From assembly GCA_026936335.1 (NCBI GenBank), contig JAPMXV010000037.1:62001-126000 (forward strand): 64,000 nt of DNA. The letters are read 5' to 3'. This stretch comes from Mantamonas sphyraenae. Its lineage: Eukaryota; CRuMs; Mantamonadidae. Shown piece by piece: positions 23,979-35,773 of the stretch. The translations under genes were made by a program, and so were the position numbers. Within the stretch, counting starts at the first letter, position 1, and each line of letters opens with the position of its first letter. The notes under the pieces were generated by a model. It was given only the letters and a program-made list of their open reading frames with translations, ran no database searches and had not been told where the DNA came from.

Positions 23979-25371
23979 TCACGTGCGAAACAAGGCGCTG
24001 AGGCTTTGCTCTTGGTGGACACGCAGGATTGCCTTTGCAATGAGTTCGGCCACACTGATCACGTGCAGCTTGTCGCACTCCTCCACGTTCTTGGACTGTG
24101 GGATGGAGTCAGTGACAGTGACCCAGGACAGTGCCTCACTTGCGTTGAGACGTTCCATGGCCGGGCCCGAAAACACACCGTGTGTGGCACAGGCACCCAC
24201 ACTCTTGGCACCACGCTCCTGCAGCAGCTCGGCTGCTTTGCACAGAGTGCCTGCGGTGTCGATCATGTCGTCACAGATGATGCAGTGCATGTCCTGCACG
24301 TCGCCAACAATCTGCATCGACTCCACCTGGTTCTTCTCCACACGGCGCTTCAGGATGGTCACCACAGAATGGGCGCCCAGCTTGTCGGCCACACGGCGAG
24401 CACGAGCCACGCCGCCCGCGTCGGGCGACACAATCACCAGCTCGTCCTTGGCAATCTCCCGTTCTTCCAGGAGCTTCTCCAGGTACGTGACAAACTCCAG
24501 CTCGGCAAACAGATTGTCCACGGGTGTGTTGTGGAAAAACCCTTGAATTTGGCCGCAGTGCAGGTCCAATGTGATCACCCTGTCCGGGCCCATGCACGTG
24601 ATCAGCTGCGCCACAGCCGACGCGGAGATTGGCACCCGCGGCTTGGTCTTCCGGTCCTGCCTTGCGTACGCGTAGTGCGGAATCACAGCCGTGATGCGCT
24701 TGGCCGACGAGAGGCGCAACTAGATGTGATTGTGTGTGTGTGTATGTGTGTGCGTGTGTGAGTGCGCGTCCAAGTGCCGGACATGTCAGCCCTCTCTCAC
24801 ATTTCGCCCCACCCACGGTCTTGTACGGCCTCCCCTCGCTCTGGACACCCACACGAACACGCAAAAACACGCCGTCTTTGTCTGAGCTCGTACACACCGC
24901 ACGTGCGATGCAAAAACATGCCTACAGCTCTCTGATGCAAAGGGCAGAGCGTTCCTCGGCGTGCCAACTTACCGTGTGAATCAGCAGAAGAAGCTCCATG
25001 ACCTTTGTGTTGATGTCTGGTCCACACAGGCTCTGAATCACAAAGATGTCGCCGCCACGGATGTTGTTTTCGATCTGAATCTGGATTTCTCCGTTTGCAA
25101 ACTGGTCCACGATGGCATCCTCCACCTGGATGTCCAGCGATTGTGCAATCTCTTTGGCCAAGGGCAGGTTGCCGTTGCCACTCACAATTCGCACCTCGTA
25201 GTTGCTCATGTACGAGAGCGAGGAAGCGGACTGCAACGCCGTTTCCAGCAGCTCCTTTTCAGCCCCGTAGGTGGTCTTCAGCTCGCTGAGCGTCTCCACA
25301 GACTCCAGATCGTTTTCAGCCTGGACGGTTGCCTGTTCTTTGTTGGCGGTGGTGTTGACGGTGGTGGACAT
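23979..25371 (-). CDS. PRPS: Ribose-phosphate pyrophosphokinase (PRPP synthetase)
   Basis: Makes 5-phosphoribosyl-1-pyrophosphate from ribose-5-phosphate and ATP, feeding purine, pyrimidine, NAD and histidine synthesis. Exons 24973-25371 and 23979-24719 join in phase 0 to 379 aa; typical enzymes are about 318 aa, and the excess is an N-terminal extension of about 50 residues. Seen: QFANGEIQIQIENNIRGGDIF, the PHYAYARQDRK flexible loop, DLHCGQIQGFF, VSPDAGGVARARRVAD, and the PRPP-binding loop IICDDMIDTAGTLCKAA. The His-for-Ala change in DLHCGQ and Ile in DDMIDT are mild departures. The intron (24720-24972) carries a TG-repeat. Head-to-head with RalGAP-alpha, 62 nt between starts. Confidence 0.95.
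24727..24761. repeat. TG-dinucleotide tract in PRPP synthetase intron
   Basis: An imperfect (TG)n run close to the 3' end of the intron in transcript orientation, where it reads as (CA)n just before the acceptor. Similar (CA)n tracts occur in RalGAP-alpha introns at about 25826-25843 and 26001-26022. Confidence 0.7.
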
Positions 25372-25433
25372 TCGCAGTGTGGGGTGGTTGCGACGGGGCT
25401 GGCATCGCAAACCCCACACGTCCCCATCTCGCA

Positions 25434-28400
25434 ATGAGCAAGCGTCTTTCGATGATGGTGAAGCCCAGTGCGGGCACCGCCGCCAAGCACCGCGACAAGG
25501 TGCTTGACGAAAGCATGTCCTCCATGAAGAGGCTCAAGGCTCTGCAGAACTTTATTGGTGGGTTGTTTGCCCTCTCGAAAAGCCATCTTGCCCCGCTTGG
25601 CTGCTCACACCCGCCTGCCCGCTTTCCATCACCGCACACACAATACACGTGCAGATGTCGAGGAGAACCCCATGGAGATCCTCGAGTTCTACAAGACGGG
25701 AGACAACGATGGCCAGATTTGGCGCTTGATCCAAGATGGCTTCCAGCCCTTCCTCAACGAAGACTCGCGCGGTACGTGACTGCGCGCTGACCTCTCTTGG
25801 CCACAACGTGAGACACATGAACGCACACACACACACACACGATACTGACACACTCTGGCCGTTTCTTGCGTGTGACATGATCCACACAGGCAAGCGCGAC
25901 CCCAAGGACCTGCCGTTCCTGCTGGGACACATTCGCAACCTGGCCATGTACCGCAAGGACAAGGTCGGCAAGAAATGGCAGGCTCGTGCCATTGGTAAGT
26001 GCACACACACACACACACACACACATACATGGGTTATCTTGTGACCTACGGGGTCACTGTCGCCCTGCCTGTGCCCGCAGCGTCCACTTCCTTTTTGGCC
26101 AGCGCGTCAAAACGTCGCTGACACAACGTGCTTTTTCATTCCCGTCCTTCCCGACAGCGAGCACCATCTATGGTGCCACGTACGGCGACAACAAGGCCTT
26201 CATCCGCGTGGAGGGGTTCGACACGCTGCTCCACTACATTGACACGCTGGACAAGAACGTCACAAACACCATGTGGCGCCAGTTCAAGGTGCGTCGCCGT
26301 TCTAGGATTTTGCTCGCCACTCACCAGCCCCCTTTTTATCAGGCGGCCCTCGCTCACACACAGAGCCCTCGCCCTCGCCCCGCCCCGCCCACAGGACTGT
26401 CTGTGTCTTCCCCAGCTCGTGGAGGCCAATGGCGACCCCAGCATCAAGCTGCCCGACCTCACGGTGCCCAAACCCCAGAACGTCTTTACCCACTCGAAGG
26501 ACCCCATCACCGAGGAGGACTCCCTCGTCATGATCAAGACCTTCCTGAGTCATCTCACGCATGCCCCCGAGCTCTTCCGCTCTTGGATCGAGCATCTCAA
26601 GCACCAGTTCTGGCCTGTTTTCTATCCCGAGGTCTGCAAGCGCATCGGCACCATGGAGCAGGACGACGGTATGCCCTTTCCCCTCTCCACCGCCCGTCCT
26701 CCACCACACACATGCCTCCGCGCCCTCTCGTCCTCCTCTCCACAGCGCACATCCCGTTTCCATCCTGCACACCCTTTTCCTGGCCTTCCTCCTTCCCTTC
26801 ATTGGCCGTGCGCCCTCCTTGCAGGGCTGCTTTTTTTGCTTTTCGCCAATTCGCCCCGCTTTTCATTTTCGCGCGCCCTCTCACACCGCTTTTGCAACCG
26901 CCGCCCCTGCGTATGCCCGCCGCATCCACTGCGCACCTTGCTTCGCCTGCCACTCAGAAACGGGCTTTGTCAACGGCTGCCCCTTTGTCGTGTCCGACAT
27001 GATGGTCGACTCGATGGAGGACTGGCTTGGAAACAACAAGGTGCACGACATCCTCACCACACACCAGGACAACTTTGACTGCTGCGTCGAAATCTTCCGC
27101 CAGGGTCTGCACCTGCCTCTCTACTTCTCCATGACCATCCAAAAGTCCATCAACTACTTCAACGACTGGCTCCTCGACGGCCGCATGCCCGAGGTCATTG
27201 AGGGCGACATCCAAAAGTATGTCCGCGACTTTGTCGACTACACCTCGTACATGTTTACTCGCATGGATGAGTGCGAAAACTCGGACGAGCTCACCACCTT
27301 GGTTGCCCTCTGCCGCTCCGTCCTCATGTTCTATCGCTCCCTCGCCAAGGAGAAGTTCTTCAAGATGGACCAGGTCACGTGGAAGAAGCTCATGCTCGTC
27401 ACCGTCGACATCACAAACTCCCTCCTGGCCGACTCGTCGCCTGACACAGCCGAGCAAACCTTTGCCAAACTCATTGCCTCGGACGCCGTCGAGGTGCTCA
27501 TGGTCGTTTGGATCCGCTCCCAGATGGTCGACGAGGAGATGTGGCTCCTCCTCCACAACAAGATTGTCCTCTGGTGCCACTGGCCCATTGTGGTCGATCG
27601 CTGGAAGAGCATTCTCATCCAGGTCTCGCAGGAGGTCCAGAATTACATCGGCACCCTTGTCGAAACCACCACCGCCAAGCGCAACAAGACCAAGGACAGC
27701 CAGAGTGCAATGCGCAAGAAAGACTTTAACATTGTCGACTTTGATGGCGTGCCCAAGGTCCCTGGCCAGGTTGCCCCGTCCTACCCCATCGACATCATGG
27801 GTCTGCAATGGAACGAGGACAACGGCAACTTCATCTGGCTGCGCATCGTTTGTATGTTCTCTCCCCTTCCTCGCCCGCGCCCATTGCCCCATTGCCTACC
27901 ATGTGTCGTTCTCCGCTCACCTTGCACCCCTTCCGTCCTTCCGTCCTTCCGTCCCTGCCCCGCACACAGATCTCCTTGGAAACATCAACTCGCTCAAAAA
28001 CCCCGAGATTCACGCCGTCGCAGTGTCGGGATACGTGGATACGGCAGACTGGATGCTCACTCTGTCGTACAAGCTCAACCGAGGTGTGTTCTACGAGCCG
28101 CCGGCCATCCTCAACCTGTTTGGTCCCACGTTTGTCGAGATTGCGGACAGGCAGGACGTGGACTTTGACAAGAGCCGCGCCTTGGCTCTGCAGGGCCTGA
28201 GTGGCCTCATCCACCGTGTGCCGCGCGACCATGTGACCACAGAGTACCTTTCCCACTTCTACCGCACGGTCTTCAACGCCATCCTGTCGCGTGATTTCTC
28301 CTTCATCACCGAGGTCATCAACAACAACACAGACCTGTTTGTCAACGACCTGCCCGGCGCCACTGTGCTCATTCCGTCTTTCATCAACATCATTGACCAG

Positions 28401-30929
28401 CTCATCGATCCCAGCATCAACATCTACAAGCCGGGGGCCGAGCTGCGTCGCTCCTGCATCCACATCCTCAACTCCATCCTTTGCCTGCCCGAGCGCTACC
28501 CAGGCTGTTCACTGCCCGATCTCAACACCCTCAAGAGCTCGGGTGAGACCAAGAGCGTTATTTCGTACGACGAGCTGTACAAGAAGGCCATTGGCACGCT
28601 TAACAAGAGCCTTGACGCAGAGGACAACACCATCAACAAGCAGATGGTGCTGTGGTCCTTCTCCCAGGTGCTCAATCTGGAGTTTGCTCGCCCCGCTGAG
28701 CACCAGAACACAGGCATTGCCAAGGCAACGCTTGCTCGCATCCTGCTCGAGTTGAACAACAAGGAAGTGGTTGTGGCCAACACAGCCATGGATGGCATCA
28801 ACTCGCTGCTGGCAATTGCCGACCTCGTGCCTGAAGACGTGTCCATCACAGTCATCAGCGCCTACGCCAACCAGATCCTGCAGCAGTTTGAGTCAAAGGG
28901 CAACCCGGCCGTCACTGCCTACCTGTACTACTCCATGCTCGAGTGGATTGTCAGCGTGGATTTCAAGCTCATCGAAGGCTCCATGCTGTCCAAGCCCATC
29001 TTTGACTGCATCCAGCGTGGCTTGGCGGACACCACCACGGTGAGTGCAAGCGCACTCGCCCTCAGCGGCGGCGTGACCTCCAACAAGAGCGGCGGATTCC
29101 TCAACTTTGCCAAGGTCAAGCAGGAGGACGAGAGCTCGAGCAGCAAGCACGTGGACGTGTCGCCGATTGCCGACGCCGCCGAAGCGATGCTTGCACACAT
29201 GGTCAACGCGCTGAACCATTTCCCGACGCAGTTTGGCAGCACGCGCATCGGCGCAGACATTTCGGAGGAGGACGACCGCACAGAGTTGGTGTCCAATGGC
29301 CTGGGCGAGGCGCAGAGTGCAGTCAAGGTGTTTGTGAACAACAACAACCAGCTGCTGTCGTTTGTGGAAATCCCTACCGAGGAGGGAGTGCGCGCACGCA
29401 TCATTTCGCGCGACATGACCGGCAAGTACGTGTGGGATGGCATTGTGTCATGGGACAAGTTTGAGGCGGAGGACCTTGACGAGACGGTGGACGACTATGC
29501 CGCACGTGTGGAAGCAGGCAAGGAGCACTACCGTAAGGCTGAGCTGCTGCGACCGGAACTTATGCTTTCGGGCGAAGAGAACAAGCAGAAGCTGCTCGAC
29601 CTGGCAGCCGAGATTGAGGAGATGGCACGGCAGCTGGAGGGCGAGGAGGAAGAGGAGGAGGACGAGGCAGAGGCTGGTGAGGGCACAGGCAGCGGCGACG
29701 AAGAGGGAGGCAACGACAGCGACGACGGCGCAGATGACGACGGCGAACCGGTGTTCATTTGTGAACCGGTGGAGGAGGTTGCACAGGAGCCGAGCGTCAC
29801 GCTGGACGAGTTCCAGCGAGAGCCTGGCCAGCCGCCCGAGTACGACGAGGAACTGGTGGGTCTGGACGGTGCGTCCATGCTCCACCAACTGCTGGAGTAC
29901 ATCAGCGAACGCTACCCGGACACGCTGCCGTACGAAAACTGGCCCAGCAACGTGCTGCCCGAGTTTTGTGCAGCCGAATCGGTGGAGATCGACCACCTGG
30001 AGTCGATCTTCCAGCAGCAGGCCAGCTTTGAGGGCTCGCACCTGCAACAGTACATCCGTGAGGCGAAACTGACTGTGTTGAAGGAGCCGTACCATGCACA
30101 CGAGAGCTACGCGGCGTTCCAACACTCGCGCATGCTGCTGGCCCAGTTTGGCTTCCTCAACATCAAGAATTTCAACACATTCCGTGCGCTGGAACTGGAC
30201 GACAAGATGTTCCGTGCGCTCAAGGAGCTGGACAAGACGCCCGTGCGTGAGACGTTCAAGGTGGGCGTGTTGTATGTGGGCGAGGGTCAACGCGACCAGT
30301 ACGACTTTTTGACCAACGAGAGTGGCAGCGAGCAGTATGAAGAGTTTCTGCACGGTCTGGGCTGGGACGTGGATCTGGCCACACACGACGGATACATGGG
30401 CGGCCTTGATCGCAACCTGACGACGGGTGTGACCGCTCCGTACTACGCCAACTCGCTGATGGAAGTGATGTTCCATGTGCCATCGCGCATGCCGAACAAC
30501 CCCATGGACGACCAACAGTCGCACAAGCGCAGGCACCTGGTCAACGACGTTGTGCACATTGTCTGGTGCGAGGGAGGCGTTGGGTACACGTACGACCCCA
30601 CCTTTGTGCCCTCACCCTTCACTCTGGTGCACATTGTCATCTATCCGCTGTCCAACGACATGTTCCGCATCGGCGTGTACTTCAAGAGCGACAAGCCCCT
30701 GTTTGGCCCGCTCATCAATGGCGCAACTGTGCCGCGATTCCTCTTGGCGCCCCTCGTGCGCGCCACCGCTCTCAATGCCGCCAAGTATGTGCGTCTGTCC
30801 ACCGAGGGCCACCGTCGTGCCTATCCAGCCAGGCGCGAGGTTCTCCAGGAGATCATTGGTCGCTTCACCTCTACCCAGAGCTACTCGGACTTTTTGGCCT
30901 CGCTTTTCGATGGAAGCACCGCACAGTGA
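25434..30929 (+). CDS. RALGAPA: Ral GTPase-activating protein alpha subunit-like (RapGAP domain)
   Basis: Seven exons (25434-25557, 25655-25771, 25890-25994, 26158-26288, 26416-26668, 26958-27851, 27970-30929) keep frame throughout and give 1527 aa. It stimulates GTP hydrolysis by Ral/Rap-type GTPases; animal alpha subunits pair with a beta subunit. The C-terminal RapGAP domain (about 1305-1500) has VGVLYVGEGQRDQYDFLTN, LGWDVDLATHDGYMGGLDRN, and RHLVNDVVHIVW, whose Asn (about residue 1400) is the catalytic 'asparagine thumb'. The long helical N-terminal part aligns in order with animal RALGAPA, including the KVLD start, GNINSLKNPEIHA and LPGATVLIPSF. An acidic Glu/Asp insert lies near residue 1095-1140. 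The promoter is shared with PRPP synthetase. Confidence 0.92.
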
Positions 30930-31045
30930 GCGGCGCAGTGAGTTTTTGCGCATGGACAATGCAATGCCAATTTTGTGATCGAAGTTGCTGGGGTGTCCAT
31001 TCACCCTGTGTGTCGAGAGTTCATTCAATTGTTCATTCCGTGAGG

Positions 31046-32094
31046 TCAGGAAGCAGACTCTGTTTCCATCTCGTCCTCCTTCTTGTTGGCGGTGTCGTCG
31101 TTGTCGTCTGCAGAGGAGCGTGTGTCGTCGTGGCTGGCGTCGCCCTGTTGGCCGTCTGCTTCCTTCTGGTCCAACTCGATGGAGTCCAGGTCGGCGTGGA
31201 CGGAGGAAACCAGGTCGAGCTGCGCCTGCATATTCTGCACAACCGTCAACAGGGCCTTGCTGGTGGGCGAGTCTGGAAACAGATCGAGCATGTTCTTGCC
31301 CTCATCGAGCGACTGGCCAAGCTGCGGATCCAGAGGGACGTCTCCGAGAAAGGCAAGGTTGGCCTGCTTGGCAAGATTCTCGCCGCCTTCCCTGCCAAAC
31401 ACATACGTGATATCACCGCAGCAGGGGCACACAAAGCCACGCATGTTTTCCACCAGACCCAGGATGGGCATGTCGATGGTCTGGCAGAACGAGATCTCCT
31501 TCATGACGTCAATGAGAGCCACCGTCTGCGGCGTGGTCACCATAACCACCCCATCGGGTTCGTAGGCACCCAGGGCCTCGCAGACAGTGATGTGTTCGTC
31601 CGATGTGCCAGGCGGGGTGTCCACGAGCAGAAAGTCCAGCTCGCCCCAATACACGTCCCGCAGGAACTGACGCACCATGCCCGTCTTCTTCGGTCCTCGC
31701 CACACCACCGCATCGTCCTCACCGACCAGGAAGCCCAGGCTGACCACACGCAGCCTCTTTTCTGCGTCTGCGTACACAGGCACCCATCCCTCTGTGCTTT
31801 GGAACAGCTTCTTGCCTGCCACCCCGAGCATCCGCGGAATCGACGGCCCGCACACATCCACGTCCAGCACCCCGACCTGTATGTGTGACCGAATTCGGAT
31901 CGGTGATGGAGGGTCCATGTGAACCATGTGGTGTGAGTGACTTGGTGGTGGAGATGGTCTCCATGACGTGGACAGGGTGGGCGTACCGTGTGGCCTTGTT
32001 CGACCAAAGCAAGGGCGAGTTGTGTCGTCAGAGTCGACTTGCCCACTCCGCCTTTGCCAGACATCACAAGCACTTTGTGCTTGATTAGCGCCAT
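31046..32094 (-). CDS. NUBP2: Cytosolic Fe-S cluster assembly factor NUBP2 (CFD1)
   Basis: P-loop scaffold ATPase that works with NUBP1 to assemble 4Fe-4S clusters for cytosolic and nuclear proteins. Exons 31987-32094 and 31046-31876 give 312 aa. It has the deviant Walker [11 protein letters not shown] at residues 11-20, [37 protein letters not shown], and the C-terminal CPCC cluster motif ([12 protein letters not shown]). It lacks the N-terminal four-Cys motif of NUBP1, which sets the paralogue. The C-terminal 60 residues are an acidic, disordered extension absent from animal NUBP2. The N-terminus is shorter than human by about 10 residues. Confidence 0.93.
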
Positions 32095-32421
32095 TCGAGC
32101 TGCCAATCGGTCTGCGCAGTTTTGATCCCCGTTTGTAAGTGTGTGTTTGCGCTTCTGTGCACGGCCTTGCCGCACCGACGCCTCGCCAGAGACGGAATCT
32201 CGAGCGATCCAAGACTCCGTCCACCCAATCCGCAGAAGCACTGCTGTTTTCACTGCAGGCCTGTGCGTGTGCAAATGAATGCCACACGTCGGGAAATGTT
32301 TTATGCAAAATACGTTTGTGTACCCCCACCTTCTGTGCTCATTTTGGACCGGTCGTTCAGCTGGCCAGTCATGCGCTGCGTTGCGCTGCACATCATTCAA
32401 CATCCATCTCCTGCCCCTGCT
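32095..32421. other. NUBP2 upstream region; no gene seen
   Basis: 327 nt between the NUBP2 start and the stop of the next minus-strand gene (double GT10). It must contain the NUBP2 promoter and the GT10 3' UTR. Overlapping short frames on both strands show no domain. Confidence 0.5.
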
Positions 32422-35400
32422 TTACCTCTTGTAGGGTTGTTGCTCCAGGTGGGCATCCTTCCACACCTTGCGAGCCCTGTTCTTGAGGTTGTCTGGGAGC
32501 GGCTTGCCCTCCTTGCGCACGAGCTGGCGGTAGCGCTTCAGGGACAGGTTCTGGAGACGCATGCACAGACGGCAGTGGGAATGGTCGATGCTCCAGTCCA
32601 TGATGGCCATAAACTTGGTGGAGGGACCCTTGAACTTCCACTTGAGGTACTCGTTGTACTTCTCGTCGTCGGCATCAAGCTCCTTCAGGTAGTCCGCCAG
32701 GGCCTTGGGGGAGTCAAAGTCGCTGGCTTTGATGACAGAACGAGGACTTGGGGAAAAGTCGTCGATGTTCGGGGCGCCCATGTACACGGGCACACATCCT
32801 GCGCTGAGGGCTTGGAAGAACTTTTCCGTCACGTAATCGACGGTGTTTGTGTTTTCAAAGGCCAGGCAGAACTTGTAACGCTGCTGCACCTCAATCTTTG
32901 TGCCAAAGCCGCCGTCCTGGGGCAGGTCCCTGTTGTGCAGGCAGCGGCCGAAGGAGTCGATTTTGATGTGGTTCATGAGCTCCTGTGTGAACGCGCCGCG
33001 TCGATTCTTGGCGTTGCAATTGGAAACAAAGTACACGGCAAGGGCGTCCTCTGTCTTTGGTTTGGGCGGTGCCATGAGGTCGTACTCCACCCAGGAGTAG
33101 TAAGCCGCCGGTGTGTCTGAGGTCAGCCTGTAGTCCATGCTCAGGTCAAATGTCTCTGCACTGCTTGGTGTGCTCATGACCACGTAGTTTCCCTCCCCTT
33201 CCATGCTAAACAGCACATACTTTTGTTCCGGAAAGGCCCGCTTGGGCACGTCGCCCGAGACGCCGCGCAGCACGTGCCAAAACAGCGCGGTGGCCTTGCT
33301 TTGGTATTTGTGGTCTGATGTGTAACCACACTTGATGTGACAGTTGGGCACCTGTTTCAGCTGTGCGCTGTACCCACTGGCATCGTTCCATGCCAGCACA
33401 ATGGTTTCCGGGACCTGGTCCAGCGATTCGTACTTCAGGTCCTGACGAGGGTGGCTCTGGCTCCACTTGGTCGTGTACACATTCTCACCCCTGGCCACAC
33501 GCAGATCCCTCCAAAACTGAGAGTCCTGAAGGGCCATGTAGCCCACCGTGTTGATGTCCTTCATGGCCGACTGGACATCGTACACAGGCAGCGGGTCCAG
33601 TTCCAGCTTGAGCGGGTTGTTCCTGGTGGGGATCGATACCTGACTGCTGCTGCCACCTGAGCTTGAAGCAGGGGCATGGCTTTTCTGTTGTTGTTGTTGT
33701 TGTTGCTGTTGCTGTTGTGGTTGTTCTGCCCGTGCCACCGGAGTGGGCGCAGCGGGTGATGCCTGGTTGCTTGTGGGTTGGGAAGAAGCAGCAGTAGATG
33801 TGTCCGTTGCGGCGGCGTCTCCTTCAGGCATAAAGACACTGTCCAGGGCGGTGGGATCACCCTTGTACTTAAACGGGGGATTGCGAAGGAGCATGGCAGT
33901 GGTAGCCTCCTTGGGGTGTTCGGGCACATCGAGACCCAGCTTCATGGCACCCACCTTTGCACACAGACGGCAGTGCGAGTGGATGGTGGCCTGGTCGACG
34001 AGCTGCTTGAATCGGTCGCTGAGCCCGTCCGTTTTCCACTGCAGGTACTTGTTGTACTCGGCAGGGTTCTTGTCCAGGAAGAGGAGGTGCTCTGCAAGTT
34101 CCTGCGTGTTTGCAAAGTCGCTCACCTTGATGACCGAGTGGGGCGAGGGGGCGTAGTCGTCGATGTTGGGCGCCCCAATGTACACGGGCACAGAGCCCGA
34201 CACAAGGGCCTGGAAGAACTTTTCGGTGACATAATCGTTGGCCACCGAGTTTTCAAACACCAGAGTGAACTTGTAGGTGCGACACAGGTCGACCTTTGAG
34301 TTTGTGCCTCGGTCGCCGTCGGGAAACTCGCGGTTGTGTTCGCAGCGACCATAGCTGTGCACAGTGACGCCGTACCGTTGCAGGTCCCGCATGACCTGCT
34401 GTCGCCCACTGAGGGCATTGCAGTTGGACACAAACACAGCTGCCAGTGCGTCCGCCGTCTTTTCCTTCACGGGATCCATAAAGTTGTACTCCGCCCACGA
34501 CCAGTAGCCTGCCGGCACATCCGAATCCAACCGGTAATCCATTGTCATATCCATGTTGCGCATCGTTTGGGCGGCTGTATCACATGCGGGGTGCAAAGTC
34601 GGGTGCAGGAGATGGTGAGTTTGTCAGCCAGAAGGGTGCCCCAATGTCAAGTGCAAAGGGCAAGGGCAAGGGCAAGGGTGGGAGGGTGGCACACACGTAC
34701 AGGCCATCAATGTGTAGTACTTTTCGCTCTCCTGGCCAAAGATGACGTGTTTCTGGCCGTTGTGCTGCCCCAGGGGAGGTGCCTCCACGGAGCCCATGCG
34801 CAGGTGGTAGAAGACGGCGTCAGCCGACTGCTTGTACTTGGGATCGTTGGTGTAGTAGCACCGCTTGATTTTGCAGTTGGGCACGGGATCCTGCGGTCGC
34901 CAGCCAGTGAGGGTTGGGGTTGGTGGGTGTGTGAGGTGAGCGGACAGAGGGAAGCGGGGCGGGGGTGGGAGGGGGGCCGGCCGTCACGGCTCAGGGGAAG
35001 CCACGTACCAAAGCCCCTTTGTAGTAGACGCGGTCATTGGCCACATAGACAGTGACGGTTTGTTCAAACAGATTGGAAGGGTAGTCTGCGTAGTCAAAGT
35101 GTTCGATCCAGCGCTTGCCGACGCGAAAGTAGCGCGGGGTGATCTTGTTTTCGCGCTGCGGCACCAGTTTGGCCGTGTCGAGCCATTCCAGGGTCTGCAG
35201 TCGTTCTGCAGGCACTTGTGTCTGCTTATCCTCAGGCGACTTGCCGCGATACTGGCCAGGATACAAGTCCACTTGTTTGGGGGCCGCAGGTGTGGGGGCT
35301 GGGGTCACCCCGGCGCTTGCCTTGGGGGCCGTGGTGGCAGGTGTGGGCACGGACACATCGTCGTTGAGACCCTCGTAGGTTTCGCGAGGAGGGAGACCCC

Positions 35401-35596
35401 ATTGTGGGTCTGTCTGTTGGCGAGCTCGGACGACAAAGGGCGGCAGCTCGTGGTCTGCACCCGGGTGGGCATCCTGCCGCCTGGCGTCCATGTCCTCAAC
35501 CTCCTCGCGAATGTCTGCCAAGAATTTGCCCCACATGGTCAGGTACACCATCATGGCCAGCACAGCCACGCAGAGAATCACGTGTTTGCGCTGCAT
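32422..35596 (-). CDS. Type II membrane protein with two GT10 fucosyltransferase-like domains
   Basis: Exons 35009-35596, 34701-34890 and 32422-34574 join in frame to 976 aa. The N-terminus has a short cytosolic tail and a signal-anchor (HVILCVAVLAMMVYLTMW), typical of Golgi glycosyltransferases, then a Pro/Ala-rich stem. Domain 1 (about 200-480) carries the GT10 donor-binding block YKFTLVFENSVANDYVTEKF with VPVYIGAPNIDDY. A poly-Gln linker follows, then domain 2 (about 585-970) repeats it: YKFCLAFENTNTVDYVTEKF with VPVYMGAPNIDDF. Both also share a C-terminal HSHCRLC cysteine block. The GT10 family makes alpha-1,3/1,4-fucosyl linkages from GDP-fucose in the Golgi lumen. Two tandem catalytic-type domains are unusual. 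Confidence 0.85.
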
Positions 35597-35642
35597 GGTG
35601 GTGTTGGAGAAGGGTTGGGTCAGCTGGGGGGAGGGTGGGACA

Positions 35643-35742
35643 GAGTGAGTGAGTGAGTGAGTGAGTGAGTGAGTGAGTGAGTGAGTGAGTGAGTGAGTGA
35701 GTGAGTGAGTGAGTGAGTGAGTGAGTGAGTGAGTGAGTGAGT
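35643..35742. repeat. GAGT tetranucleotide microsatellite
   Basis: About 25 uninterrupted copies of GAGT, 46 nt upstream of the GT10 gene start and 31 nt past the stop of the four-TM gene A. It is open in several frames, which creates a spurious Thr-His-Ser-Leu repeat frame on the minus strand. Confidence 0.97.
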
Positions 35743-35773
35743 TTGGCTGGGATTGGTGTTCGAATGAATCCGT

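Noticed and set aside
24727-24761. TG and CA tracts as possible Z-DNA or recombination elements
   Set aside because: Short and imperfect, inside introns; nothing beyond repeat composition supports a role.
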